Positions 7,584 through 16,163 of a DNA stretch of 43,179 nt are shown here, one piece after another. Location of the stretch: positions 1-43,179 of the forward strand of contig PWEK01000005.1 in the NCBI GenBank assembly GCA_003553445.1. The letters are read 5' to 3'. Numbering within the stretch: position 1 is the stretch's first letter; the number at the start of each line of letters is the position of its first letter. Position numbers and translations under genes: made by a program. A model generated the notes under the pieces. That model did no database searches. It was not told the origin of the DNA and saw only the letters and a list, made by a program, of their open reading frames with translations. Source of the stretch: Elusimicrobiota bacterium. GTDB lineage: Bacteria > CG03 > SLGR01.

Positions 7584-10562
7584 ATGTTTAGTAAAAAGAT
7601 AATATTAAGCGTTTTTATTTGTATAATTTCGGTTATCTTTATTTCGGAAGATATGCTGGAAGCCGGAACACTTTTTCGCGAAGCCGGTCGGGATTATGCT
7701 CAAAACAACTTTGATGATGCGATAAGTAAATATACCGTTTATCTCAGGCAGGAGCCCTCTTCGCTGAAAGAAATGCAGTCAAGGTACATGATAGGCAAGT
7801 GCTACATGAATAAGAGGGATTATGCTGAGGCTCTCAGAAGTTTTGAGAGGATAAGGAGGAGGGGAAGAACCCACGAACACCGTTTTACCTATTTGAGTGC
7901 TCTGTACCAGATTGGAAGGTGTAATTTTTACCTGGGAAATTATGTCGAAGCTATCCGCTTTTTCAGCGAGGTAAAAAACGCGGAGAACAGGTTTCTTAGG
8001 GTTGATTCCAAAATAGGTATAGCTATGTCCAGGATAGCGGTGGGAGAAAAAGAGCAGGCTGCCGAGATTCTTTTTGAGGTGCTTGAGGATTTTCCAAAAT
8101 ACCGGCAATACTGCGATGTTGTGATTCCATTATCCCTGGTTATGATAGAAAAGGAGCAGTATTCAAAAGCAAGGGGGCTGCTAGAAAAACTGCCTGATAG
8201 CGAGCCTGTAAAATATTTCCGCGCTCTTGCCTACAGAAAAGGAGGAAAGATAAACAGGGCCAATGCTTTGTTTAGGGAAATTATAACGGGTGATTCGGAT
8301 GATGATTACTGGGTAGAAAATGCTTATTATCAGAGAGCCCGCGCTTTTGCTTCCACCGGGCAGTATTCTTTTGTTCAGAGCGTTCTACAGGAATTTTTGG
8401 AAAAGTATCCTGAGAGTGATTTGGTTCCAAGGGTTCTTTTCAGATTAAGCTCTATTGAGTTCTTAGACGGCAAATATGATAATGCTTCTTCCAGTTTTGA
8501 AAGATTGATGCGGGAATATGGGGATAAGCCGGTTTACGACAGGGCAAAGTATATGTGGGCTGAAACAAGGCTCAGACAGGGAGATTATTCATCAGCGCTG
8601 GAAAAATTTTCAGAACTTAAGGATGAAGACAGCTTTTCGATGTATTCCGACTATAAAGTCATCTGGTTGTACGGGAAAATGCAGAACGCCCAGTATGCTG
8701 TATCTAAAGCCGATAACTTTCTTGAAAAATATGTATGGGGAAGAATTGCGGCAAATACACATTTGGTAAAAGCCATGAAGCTGCGTCTCAAGGGAGAATA
8801 CAAACGGGCTCTTATTGAATGTCAGAAGTTGATAGAGAAGTTTGCTGGAACAGATTACATGGAAAAAGCACTATACCTTAAGACTGTTACATATTTCGAG
8901 ATGGGACTGTATCCTTTAATAGTTACGGAAATATACAATATTTTAAACAATTACTCTCCGCTATACAGTGAATATATTGAAAAAACATACTTCTGGGTGG
9001 GGGAAGCTTTTTACAAAATGGATGAGTATGAATCCGCTGTTAAGGTGTACCGGATGGTGCTGGACAAATACCCTGAAAGCGCAATGATACCGAGAATATA
9101 CCAGGGGCTTTCTTCGTCTTACGCAGGTATGGAGGATATGGACAGAGCATACAATTACCAGAACGAGGCTCTGGCCGCTGCTGAAAGAATTCAAGACGAG
9201 GCGGTTGCGGGAAGAAGTGTTCTGGAAATGGCGAACATACTCTTTAACAGGGGTGAATACGACAGGGTTATTTCCTATCTTATTGATTTTGTTGAAGATA
9301 ACCCCCAAAGTTCCAGGCTGCCGGATGCCCTGATGAGAAAGGCGGAGGCGATGTACAGGCTGGAATATTACTCAGAGGCAATCAGAAGGTGGGAGAGGAT
9401 TGTAAATGAGTTCCCTGAATATGACAGAAGTCCTTATGTGTTGTTCCGCGCAGGCAGGACTTACTTCGGGCTCGGAAACTATAATCAGGCCGTAAATGCT
9501 TTTCAGAGAATGCTTAATGAATATCCGGGAGCGGCAAACAGGCAGGATGCGATGCTTCAGATTGCGCAGGCCTATTACAACCGGGGGGATATGCATGAGG
9601 CCATATCAAGGTATGAGGATTACCTGGAAGAGTACCCTGAATCCGATGAAATCTCTTATGTTCTGGATCAGATTCAAGTATGTTTCTTCAGGCTTGGCAA
9701 ATCGGATGCGGAGTTGGAAGAATTTTTGCAGGATTATCCTCTGAGCCGTTGGGCTTCAGAAATATACTGGGGCGTGGCGGCTGATTATTTCAATGAAGCA
9801 AATTATTCTGCCGCGCAGGATTACTTTAAGAAAATTATTTTGGATTTTCCGGACAGTTCATACATAGAGGATGCATATTTTTATAATGCGGAATGTTATT
9901 TTCTTAAGGAAAATTATGAAGAGGCCATAAAGGCTTATGACGGAGGATATATACAGAACTTCCCGGAACATGAGGATGTTCCCGATGCGATGTTCAATCT
10001 TGGGCTGGCTTACTTCAATATAGAAGATTATGAAACCAGCATTGAGAAATACAGGCAGTTCATCAGCGAATTTCCCGAGCATGAGCTTGTTGAAAATGCT
10101 TTAAGAAACATAGCTACTATTAATAACAGGCTTAATCGAACCAGGGACGCTGTGAATGCTTACAAAGATATCATAGAAAGATCCCCCGAAAGCGAGAGGG
10201 TCCCCTCTCTATATCTTACTATAGGTGAATTATATGAGAATGAAGGAAATTATGAAAAAGCGATAGAGAATTACAAAAAAATTGAACCGGAACATAGAGA
10301 GTATACTGAAGCCCGGTATTTTATGGGGCAGTCTTATGAGGAGGTTGGTTCAATGGAAAAAGCAAGAGAAGTATATGAAAGCCTGGAGGATTATCATCAA
10401 AAGGATGATCAGTTCAGGATTGCTGCTTTATTTGAACTGGCTGAATTAGTCAGCAGAGAAAATCCGGAAAAAGCCCGGGAGTATTATGACGATATTATTA
10501 ATAATACAACAAATGAAACCTGGAGAGAAAGAGCAAGGCGGAGGCGGGAAGATTTAGATTAG
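7584..10562 (+). CDS. Secreted tetratricopeptide-repeat protein, 992 residues
   Basis: An N-terminal signal or anchor segment (KKIILSVFICIISVIFI) precedes an almost unbroken array of TPR units, roughly 20 or more, with the typical G/A-x-x-x-Y-x-x-A-I pattern (for example YDRVISYLIDF, YNQAVNAFQRML, YEEAIKAYD). Many repeats contain the FP-E/YPES turn seen in BamD, YbgF and similar periplasmic TPR proteins. It stands immediately upstream of the ExbB/ExbD/ExbD/TonB genes, the position that YbgF/CpoB-type TPR proteins take relative to Tol systems, so a periplasmic scaffold for the motor or for the barrel and surface protein is likely. It is much longer than YbgF. No enzymatic domain is visible. 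Confidence 0.8.
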   Translation: MFSKKIILSVFICIISVIFISEDMLEAGTLFREAGRDYAQNNFDDAISKYTVYLRQEPSSLKEMQSRYMIGKCYMNKRDYAEALRSFERIRRRGRTHEHRFTYLSALYQIGRCNFYLGNYVEAIRFFSEVKNAENRFLRVDSKIGIAMSRIAVGEKEQAAEILFEVLEDFPKYRQYCDVVIPLSLVMIEKEQYSKARGLLEKLPDSEPVKYFRALAYRKGGKINRANALFREIITGDSDDDYWVENAYYQRARAFASTGQYSFVQSVLQEFLEKYPESDLVPRVLFRLSSIEFLDGKYDNASSSFERLMREYGDKPVYDRAKYMWAETRLRQGDYSSALEKFSELKDEDSFSMYSDYKVIWLYGKMQNAQYAVSKADNFLEKYVWGRIAANTHLVKAMKLRLKGEYKRALIECQKLIEKFAGTDYMEKALYLKTVTYFEMGLYPLIVTEIYNILNNYSPLYSEYIEKTYFWVGEAFYKMDEYESAVKVYRMVLDKYPESAMIPRIYQGLSSSYAGMEDMDRAYNYQNEALAAAERIQDEAVAGRSVLEMANILFNRGEYDRVISYLIDFVEDNPQSSRLPDALMRKAEAMYRLEYYSEAIRRWERIVNEFPEYDRSPYVLFRAGRTYFGLGNYNQAVNAFQRMLNEYPGAANRQDAMLQIAQAYYNRGDMHEAISRYEDYLEEYPESDEISYVLDQIQVCFFRLGKSDAELEEFLQDYPLSRWASEIYWGVAADYFNEANYSAAQDYFKKIILDFPDSSYIEDAYFYNAECYFLKENYEEAIKAYDGGYIQNFPEHEDVPDAMFNLGLAYFNIEDYETSIEKYRQFISEFPEHELVENALRNIATINNRLNRTRDAVNAYKDIIERSPESERVPSLYLTIGELYENEGNYEKAIENYKKIEPEHREYTEARYFMGQSYEEVGSMEKAREVYESLEDYHQKDDQFRIAALFELAELVSRENPEKAREYYDDIINNTTNETWRERARRRREDLD

Positions 10563-10621
10563 AAGGGTAAGGTTTATAAAAGTGATGTCAGTAAAAAGGA
10601 AAATTAAAAACAGGAGGGAAA

Positions 10622-11275
10622 ATGCAAGGTAGAACTATTATGGAGCTTTTGAGATTGAGTCCGGTTATGCCGATAATATTTTTCTGTTCAATATTATTTG
10701 TTGCGGTTTTGATTGAACGGACAATGTATCACTTAAGCGCCGGCAAGGTGAAAAAGAAATATATTAAACAGGTTATGCATCTTTTAAAGAAAAATGACTA
10801 CAAAGGGGCTTTTGATTTGTCGGAAAGATCAAAGATGTTGATTTCTGAGGTGGTTAAAGAGGGTATAAAGCATTTTAACCTTTCACGTATGGATGCCGAG
10901 ATTGCCATGGCCTCCGTGAAAGAGAGAGTACATGAGCTTTTAAGAAAGAGGCTCATAGTTTTCGGTACGCTTAGTTTTATATCTCCCCTGATGGGACTGC
11001 TGGGAACTGTATTGGGCATAATGACGGCTTTTCAGGATGTGGCAGTTTCAGGTTCCGGAGGACCGACTATTATTGCAGCCGGTGTTTCCGAGGCACTTAC
11101 AACAACTGTAGCTGGGATCGCTGTAGCTGTACCAGCAGCAATCATTTATAACTACTTTACTACAAGGACCCAGCATGTTATTTCGGAAACCGAGCTTCTT
11201 ATTGACGATATGCTACTGCTGCAGTATGGAAAAAAGCAGAAAATGAGAGAGAAAAAGAATGCAGAAAAAGTCTAG
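10622..11275 (+). CDS. exbB: MotA/TolQ/ExbB proton-channel family protein
   Basis: This 217-residue protein has three membrane segments in the order expected for ExbB/TolQ: one near residues 10-30, then a cytoplasmic domain, then two closely spaced helices. The helices carry family signatures GLLGTVLGIM and TTTVAGIAVAVPA with the pore-lining Thr residues. A strong Shine-Dalgarno (GGAGGG) precedes the ATG. ExbB/TolQ pentamers form the stator around an ExbD/TolR dimer and use the proton gradient to move it. The gene overlaps the next one by 17 bases. TolQ and ExbB cannot be told apart with certainty; the downstream TonB favours the ExbB name. Confidence 0.9.
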   Translation: MQGRTIMELLRLSPVMPIIFFCSILFVAVLIERTMYHLSAGKVKKKYIKQVMHLLKKNDYKGAFDLSERSKMLISEVVKEGIKHFNLSRMDAEIAMASVKERVHELLRKRLIVFGTLSFISPLMGLLGTVLGIMTAFQDVAVSGSGGPTIIAAGVSEALTTTVAGIAVAVPAAIIYNYFTTRTQHVISETELLIDDMLLLQYGKKQKMREKKNAEKV

Positions 11276-11678
11276 TTCAAAAGGATATGAAAAGCCGGAA
11301 ACGGCAATAAAACTGACACCGTTATGCGATGTATCAATGGTTCTGCTGATAACCCTGATGATTATATCTCCTTTTGTGGTGCAGTCTTTGATTCGTATAT
11401 CGGAAACCTCTGCCGTAGAGGGCGTCTATGCTGACGGAGAGAGCGAAGAACCGATTATTGTTCATGTAAAAGAAGAAGCAATTGAGGTAAATACAAAAAG
11501 AGTGAAAAACGATATGGAGCTTGCGGAGAGGATAAGAGAGGAATTTCTCAACAGGAGAGATAAAACATTGATGGTAACGGCGGAGAGAAAAGTTCCGCTT
11601 GGAAGGGTTGTGAATGTCCTTGATATTTCAAGGCAGAACGGAGCTGAAAGTTTATCTGTATTAAGAAGTGAACAATGA
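11259..11678 (+). CDS. exbD: ExbD/TolR family protein with intact membrane Asp
   Basis: The protein has 139 residues, a short basic cytoplasmic N-terminus, one membrane helix and a periplasmic domain. The helix holds the conserved acidic residue in the motif TPLCDVSMVLLITLMI (Asp24, codon 11328-11330), which in ExbD and TolR is the proton-binding site. The periplasmic part contains the usual beta/alpha pattern and the VPLGRVVNVLD segment. It overlaps exbB by 17 bases and overlaps the second exbD by four (ATGA), which suggests translational coupling and matched production. Confidence 0.88.
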   Translation: MQKKSSSKGYEKPETAIKLTPLCDVSMVLLITLMIISPFVVQSLIRISETSAVEGVYADGESEEPIIVHVKEEAIEVNTKRVKNDMELAERIREEFLNRRDKTLMVTAERKVPLGRVVNVLDISRQNGAESLSVLRSEQ

Positions 11679-12091
11679 AAAGAAGAAGAACACAAGCAGA
11701 AGTCGCAATCGCCGGTATAGATATTTTACCGTTGATAAATGTATCACTGATCCTTGTGGTTGTTCTTATGATAACTTCACCTATGCTGAATCAGCCGAAT
11801 ATAGAGGTAGATCTCCCTGCAGCTACAACAACCGAAACCAGGGAACGTAATATAACAATCACCTATTCAAAAGACAGAAGAGTCGGTGTGAATACTAAAG
11901 TAGTAACTTTTAACTCCATGGTGCAGGAAGTCAAAAGAAAGATGGGGGATAACACGGATAAGCTGATAATAATAAGAGGAGATAAAGAAGTGCCTTTCGG
12001 GGAAATAGAAGTTATTATGGAAAAATTGAGAAGAGAGATCGGGGCAAACAGGATTGCCATCGCAATTGAGCAGAAGGAGAATGTGCAATAG
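11675..12091 (+). CDS. exbD: ExbD/TolR family paralogue with Asn in place of the membrane Asp
   Basis: The protein has 138 residues and the same architecture as its neighbour, with the family end of the helix TSPMLNQPNIEVDLP and the periplasmic motif VPFGEIEVIMEKLR. In the helix, LPLINVSLILVVVLMI has Asn22 (codon AAT, 11738-11740) where nearly all ExbD/TolR/MotB-type proteins carry Asp. An isosteric amide cannot be protonated the same way, so this subunit probably cannot carry the proton alone. Because the first exbD has the Asp, a heterodimer with a single active site is a plausible reading. The four-base overlap with the first exbD supports co-production. Confidence 0.88.
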   Translation: MKRRRTQAEVAIAGIDILPLINVSLILVVVLMITSPMLNQPNIEVDLPAATTTETRERNITITYSKDRRVGVNTKVVTFNSMVQEVKRKMGDNTDKLIIIRGDKEVPFGEIEVIMEKLRREIGANRIAIAIEQKENVQ

Positions 12092-12094
12092 CCT

Positions 12095-13192
12095 ATGCTG
12101 AAGAAAAGCGGACCCGGAAGGCAGATTGTATCCTGGGGATTGGCGATAGGGATTCATCTGCTTTTGTTGTTGCTGGAGTTTGATCTGACACAGATAAGGG
12201 TGGATCGTGACACTGATACTCCAATCGTCGAGGTGGATTATGTTGAAAGGCTGGCTCCTGATATGCCGGAAGAAACGGCTGAAGTATACAGGGATAGAGT
12301 TTCGGAAGAACCGGTGGAAGATGCGCCGCAAATACAAGAGCATGAAAGACATTTTGATAGGGAACCGGAGCCTGAGGAAAAGCTGGTGGATAGGTCAGAC
12401 GACTTTAGTGTAGAGGATGAGATGGCATGGGAAAGGGACCGGGATATTGAACTTGAGGGATTGGACAGATCAGAAATAGAAAGTTCGCGCGCGGCAATGG
12501 ATGAACCCTCAGAATCTGAAAGGGAACTTATTGACCGGGAATATCAGGTGGCAAGAGATGATCTCCCGTTTGAGGTTCATGAGGACGCGGGAACCCTTGA
12601 GACAAGAGATACAAGGGTTGTACCCGTTAGAACGGGCGACGAGACTACGGAATCTTCTACTCAGCATGCAAGGGCTTCTCTGGAAGACAGGCAAATTGAG
12701 CGGGGAGATAGAATGGGCGATAATGATGTTTCCAGGCAGAGGGCTTCATATCAGGAGCGGCAACACGCTGCAGAATCTACATGGGGTTCGGCCCGTACCC
12801 GTAGAGAAGAACGCGAAATAGTAAGAATTGAAAGAGAGGACCCTCAGGAAAGTCAGAGGGAAGAGGAGGCTTTTGAAGAGGAAGAATCCGACATATTTCA
12901 AATAACAGGCCCACTTTCGGATAGAAGGATATTGAATCAGTACTTACCTGCATATCCTGACTGGGCTAAAAGGGAAAGAATAACTGCTTCATGCAGAATA
13001 GCCTTTGAGGTTACACCGGATGGCAATATAAGAGATAATATGTACGTAACAAGAAGTTCCGGTTATCCACAGCTGGACAGAATAACTATGGCCGCGCTTA
13101 AAGAATGGCGATTTGAACCTATAGATGAAAGCAGGGTTGAACAGGGGAACATAACATTTTATTTTCGTGCGGTATATATGCGGGAGGATTAA
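12095..13192 (+). CDS. tonB: TonB-family energy transducer with charged linker
   Basis: The protein has 365 residues. One N-terminal membrane helix (SWGLAIGIHLLLLLLEF) is followed by a linker of about 240 residues and a C-terminal TonB domain from about residue 280: PAYPDWAKRERITASC, then FEVTPDGNIRD, SSGYPQLDRITMAALKEWRFEP. TonB normally spans the periplasm with a Pro-rich (Pro-Glu/Pro-Lys) linker; here the linker is dominated by Glu, Asp and Arg with few prolines and repeated ERE/DRE patterns. No TonB-dependent receptor is encoded in the window, so the client could be the local barrel or a distant receptor. The start lies three bases after the second exbD stop; the best Shine-Dalgarno (AAGGAG at 12074) is rather far. 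Confidence 0.85.
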   Translation: MLKKSGPGRQIVSWGLAIGIHLLLLLLEFDLTQIRVDRDTDTPIVEVDYVERLAPDMPEETAEVYRDRVSEEPVEDAPQIQEHERHFDREPEPEEKLVDRSDDFSVEDEMAWERDRDIELEGLDRSEIESSRAAMDEPSESERELIDREYQVARDDLPFEVHEDAGTLETRDTRVVPVRTGDETTESSTQHARASLEDRQIERGDRMGDNDVSRQRASYQERQHAAESTWGSARTRREEREIVRIEREDPQESQREEEAFEEEESDIFQITGPLSDRRILNQYLPAYPDWAKRERITASCRIAFEVTPDGNIRDNMYVTRSSGYPQLDRITMAALKEWRFEPIDESRVEQGNITFYFRAVYMRED

Positions 13193-14070
13193 TGAAAAAA
13201 GCAATTATAGTATATTTAATATTATTCATGTTTATATCTCCGGTTTTCTCCGGGGATGGAGAAAATCAGGAGGAAGATGCGCTGGATGTTGAAATCGAAG
13301 GGTTGATTTTGGATACTGTAGATGTTGATAAGCTGGATACTGAGATAGAGGTTGATTATAAAGAAATCGTTCCCCCGAAAACGGGAAAATCTGAAGATAT
13401 CATAGAAGAGTGGGATGCGGATATTTCAGATAGAGATTATGAAAAGTTTGCTGAAATAGCAAGCAGAAATACAGTAAATCCGACTATTCCCGATATTCCG
13501 GAGCCTCCTTTAATTGATTTTTACCCTGAGTTTGCGGATACAGAGTTTAACAAGTGGAAAATTGAGGTTGTTGACGACAGGGGCAGGGTCATAAAAACAA
13601 TTGAAGGCGCAGGAAAGCCCAGAACGAATATTGAGTGGGACGGTATTGATGATTCCGGGGAAATGATTAGAGCAGGCAGAAATTATTCTTATAGGTTTAT
13701 TGGGGTTGACCGTCAGGATAAGGTCCACAGGGTGGAAAGCAGGAGCTTTAAGTTAAACTCCCTGAAGTACACATCCCGGGGAGAGCTGATTATTGAAATA
13801 TGGAATTCTCATCTTTATGAAAACAGGGCGGAAGATATTTCGGATGATGCGATAACAGATTTAAACCGGGTGGTGAATATACTGCAGATGCATTCTTCAA
13901 GACCTCATAAAGTTGAAATATATTCTAATGCATCAGCCGGAGGAAATAAGGTTAATCTTATTAAAGAATTTCTGGCAGAAAATCTTCCTCTTATAGAAGC
14001 TGAAATTAATGTTGAGCTTAAAAGTGAAGAAGAAAGAGGAAAAATCACAGCTGTAAAAATCGACCTTTAA
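13192..14070 (+). CDS. Secreted protein with FlgD-like domain and degenerate OmpA-like C-terminus
   Basis: The 292-residue protein starts one base inside the tonB stop (TAATG) after a good Shine-Dalgarno (GGGAGG). It has a signal peptide (KKAIIVYLILFMFISPVFS) and an acidic stretch. A FlgD-like Ig domain lies at about residues 110-190 (NKWKIEVVDDRGRVIK, IEWDGIDDSGEMIRAGRNYSYRF) and closely resembles the C-terminal domain of the barrel protein at 6235. The last roughly 75 residues align by pattern to the OmpA/Pal peptidoglycan-binding fold (VVNILQMHSSRPHKVEIYSNAS, then NLIKEFLAENL). They lack the usual HTD and the Arg that bind diaminopimelate. Its position after the motor genes resembles Pal in tol-pal operons. 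It closes the operon. Confidence 0.7.
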   Translation: MKKAIIVYLILFMFISPVFSGDGENQEEDALDVEIEGLILDTVDVDKLDTEIEVDYKEIVPPKTGKSEDIIEEWDADISDRDYEKFAEIASRNTVNPTIPDIPEPPLIDFYPEFADTEFNKWKIEVVDDRGRVIKTIEGAGKPRTNIEWDGIDDSGEMIRAGRNYSYRFIGVDRQDKVHRVESRSFKLNSLKYTSRGELIIEIWNSHLYENRAEDISDDAITDLNRVVNILQMHSSRPHKVEIYSNASAGGNKVNLIKEFLAENLPLIEAEINVELKSEEERGKITAVKIDL

Positions 14071-14120
14071 CTTAAAGATACAAACCACTATCGTAAGAAA
14101 CCGCAAAGCAAATCCATTAT

Positions 14121-14147
14121 ATAAGTCATAAAGTATAAGTCCGGCTT
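14121..14147 (+). repeat. 27-bp exact repeat, copy 1
   Basis: These 27 bases are identical to 18677-18703. The core reads AAGTATAAGTCCGGCTT. Both copies lie in intergenic DNA that brackets the 593-residue paralogue block. Copy 1 is followed by a small tandem duplication of CTTGGTGGGT (14145 and 14157). Confidence 0.85.
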
Positions 14148-14201
14148 GGTGGGTGGCTTGGTGGGTTTCATTTACATTTCACTTTTCCTGCCTCATTTTT
14201 T

Positions 14202-14230
14202 AACTTAATTTCATATAGAAGCTGTATAAA
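14202..14230 (+). promoter_or_regulatory. Shared upstream element and candidate -10 for the first 593-residue paralogue
   Basis: The 15-mer AACTTAATTTCATAT (14202-14216) recurs exactly at 16113-16127 upstream of the next gene. It is followed here by TATAAA (14225-14230), a plausible -10 box, about 45 bases before the GTG start. A weak TTAACT at 14200 could be a -35 with a 19-base spacer. Confidence 0.4.
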
Positions 14231-14275
14231 TAGTTTATATGTGTATTTTAAACATGTAAATAAAGGAGAAGGAAA

Positions 14276-16057
14276 GTGGGAAACAGAAAAGCAGCGGTGT
14301 TGTCATTTGCGCTGTCTGTAATTTTAATTTTAGCGGGTAATTCAGGAATAGCTGCATATCGCTTAGGAAATGAAAAAGATATCATAAACCAGGGAGAAGC
14401 GTATAGGGAAAGTTTTAAAAAACCCTATATAATTGAAATTGAAGAAACTGAGGTCGAAGATGACTCAGTTAAAAACCCAGTTGAGACGGATACTGGTCTT
14501 ATTGCAAAAATAGGGAATCTCCTTTCAGGCGTATTTTCAGGTATAAGAGACCTGACAAAAAACTTTCTTGATCCCCTGCTGAGAGCAATAAATACATGGG
14601 CTCACAGAGAGAGTATCAATAGCCTTTTAAATACTGTTGAAAATCAATCGGCTGATAGCCAATTCAGAAAAGGCGCAATAGAAATGCTGGGTGATTTTTT
14701 GTCAGAGCCGCCGGGCATTACTGCAGGAATGCAGCAAGATGCTATAGATTTACTGATCAGTATAGTTGAAAATACTGAAGAAAATTATGAAATAAGAGAG
14801 AGGGCATTTAACGAACTTAAAGAAGCAGGAAACAGTAATTATGTTAGTTTCTACAACCGCAACAGAATTGCAGAAGTAGTTATGCCGGAAAATGAAAACA
14901 TCTGGCTCAGCCAGTGGAATGATGTTGCCCATATAGCTTCAATCGAACAGGGGGAATCTCTGGGTGTGGAAGCCTTTAGAAGCGGTTATGTTAGCATTAT
15001 TTCGGAAACGGACGACCATTTGAGGATTGAGGTTCCTGAAAACATTGAGTTTGAATATGGACAGGAAAGCATAATTCTCAGCAATGCGCAAACACATATA
15101 AGAGGTCCTGCTGACATAAATGATGAGTTTTGTTATTCTGTTTATTTCTCGGGAAAGCTGGAAACGGATGAAGATCAGGCTGCCGGCACATACAGGGCAG
15201 ATGTCCCCCTAAGGGTTACCGACAGTGAGGGAAATGTTGATGAGTTTAAAGCTGCTTTAATTACAGAGGTAAAGAAATCACCGGTGAGAATATCTTCTTA
15301 TAATGATGTTTTCGATATTTTCCCCGTTGAAAGAGGAAGCGGCAGAGAAATCGGTAAAGGACAGACGTTTATAGATATTATAACTGAAAATGAGGATGTG
15401 GAGATTGCTGCATCTGCCGGCACACTTGAGATGTTTAGCGGTTCTGATAGATTGACAATAATAGATGTGGAAATGAAAAAGGGGAATGTGGCCCGCTGTT
15501 ATGAACACGGATATGTAGTTCAGGGAATACTCCTGGGTGAGGTTCAAGAAGAAGATTTAAAACCCGGCCTTTACACAGGAGATGTTCCTTTAGTTATAAC
15601 TGACAGCAGGGGAGATATCCGCCAATATAAAGTGGAGTCAAAAATTGAGATTCAGGAGAGCGGGAAATACGGCCTTCGGCCTGATTATCTTGAGCTTGGC
15701 TCCGGTGAGCAGGGAGGAACCTTTCAGATGAACTGGGGAAGGCCCATAGGTTTTCCCCAGGGGGAAACTTCGCAATGGCATGCGCCTGATTTTGTAGAGG
15801 TAACTAATAAAGACGGAGAAAACATGGATGTGAAAATTGATATTGAAATGATGCGATTGGATAATGATTCAGCTTACTTTCATTATGGAGAAATCTATGC
15901 AGGTGCAGATATCCATGATTTTCAGCAGCCCGGCAGATATGAGGGTACAGTTCCCGTCTCATTTACTGACAGATTCGGAGAATTTTACGAAAAAAAGATA
16001 GAGATATCGGTTGTTGTTGAAGAAGCGATTAAAGCCCCTATGCGGGTAGTCAACTAA
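14276..16057 (+). CDS. Secreted beta-domain protein, paralogue A (593 residues)
   Basis: A GTG start follows a good Shine-Dalgarno (AAAGGAGAAGG). The signal peptide (KAAVLSFALSVILILAG, cleavage near AAYR) is followed by a conserved motif NQGEAYRESFKKPYI and an acidic stretch. Next comes a hydrophobic/amphipathic segment (LLSGVFSGIRDLTKNFLDPLLRA), then a helical region of about 100 residues with a HEAT-like look. From about residue 210 there are three beta-sandwich units. Each has a xxEQGE-type start and an end of the form DQAAGTYRADVPLRVTDSEG, reminiscent of DUF4402-type repeats, though that link is by pattern only. Paralogue B at 16740 has the same length and the same order of parts. Function is unknown; an exported or surface structural role is likely. 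Confidence 0.75.
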   Translation: MGNRKAAVLSFALSVILILAGNSGIAAYRLGNEKDIINQGEAYRESFKKPYIIEIEETEVEDDSVKNPVETDTGLIAKIGNLLSGVFSGIRDLTKNFLDPLLRAINTWAHRESINSLLNTVENQSADSQFRKGAIEMLGDFLSEPPGITAGMQQDAIDLLISIVENTEENYEIRERAFNELKEAGNSNYVSFYNRNRIAEVVMPENENIWLSQWNDVAHIASIEQGESLGVEAFRSGYVSIISETDDHLRIEVPENIEFEYGQESIILSNAQTHIRGPADINDEFCYSVYFSGKLETDEDQAAGTYRADVPLRVTDSEGNVDEFKAALITEVKKSPVRISSYNDVFDIFPVERGSGREIGKGQTFIDIITENEDVEIAASAGTLEMFSGSDRLTIIDVEMKKGNVARCYEHGYVVQGILLGEVQEEDLKPGLYTGDVPLVITDSRGDIRQYKVESKIEIQESGKYGLRPDYLELGSGEQGGTFQMNWGRPIGFPQGETSQWHAPDFVEVTNKDGENMDVKIDIEMMRLDNDSAYFHYGEIYAGADIHDFQQPGRYEGTVPVSFTDRFGEFYEKKIEISVVVEEAIKAPMRVVN

Positions 16058-16112
16058 TTCATTTTCGGATTAAATATTTCATAATATTTTCACACTCCTG
16101 AATAGATATTTC

Positions 16113-16127
16113 AACTTAATTTCATAT
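16113..16127 (+). repeat. 15-bp upstream element, second copy
   Basis: This is an exact copy of the 15-mer at 14202-14216, placed 37 bases before the ATG of the small membrane protein. In both cases it precedes a gene of the same block, so it may be a promoter or activator site. Confidence 0.5.
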
Positions 16128-16163
16128 GGCATAAGTAAGCTCTTAATGTAGGAGGAAAAGTAT

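Noticed and set aside
11867-12352. Minus-strand open frame of 161 codons opposite exbD/tonB
   Set aside because: It is a shadow of two well-supported genes; its composition (many His, Arg, Phe, Ser) is typical of antisense frames.
10622-14070. Tol-Pal assignment for the motor operon
   Set aside because: No TolB is present, the OmpA-like protein lacks Pal residues and a lipobox, and a TonB C-terminal domain is clear; ExbBD-TonB naming was preferred, with TolQ/R kept as an alternative.
14145-14166. Tandem CTTGGTGGGT copies considered as a CRISPR or phage att array
   Set aside because: Only two copies of ten bases with a two-base gap; no spacers and no cas genes in the window.
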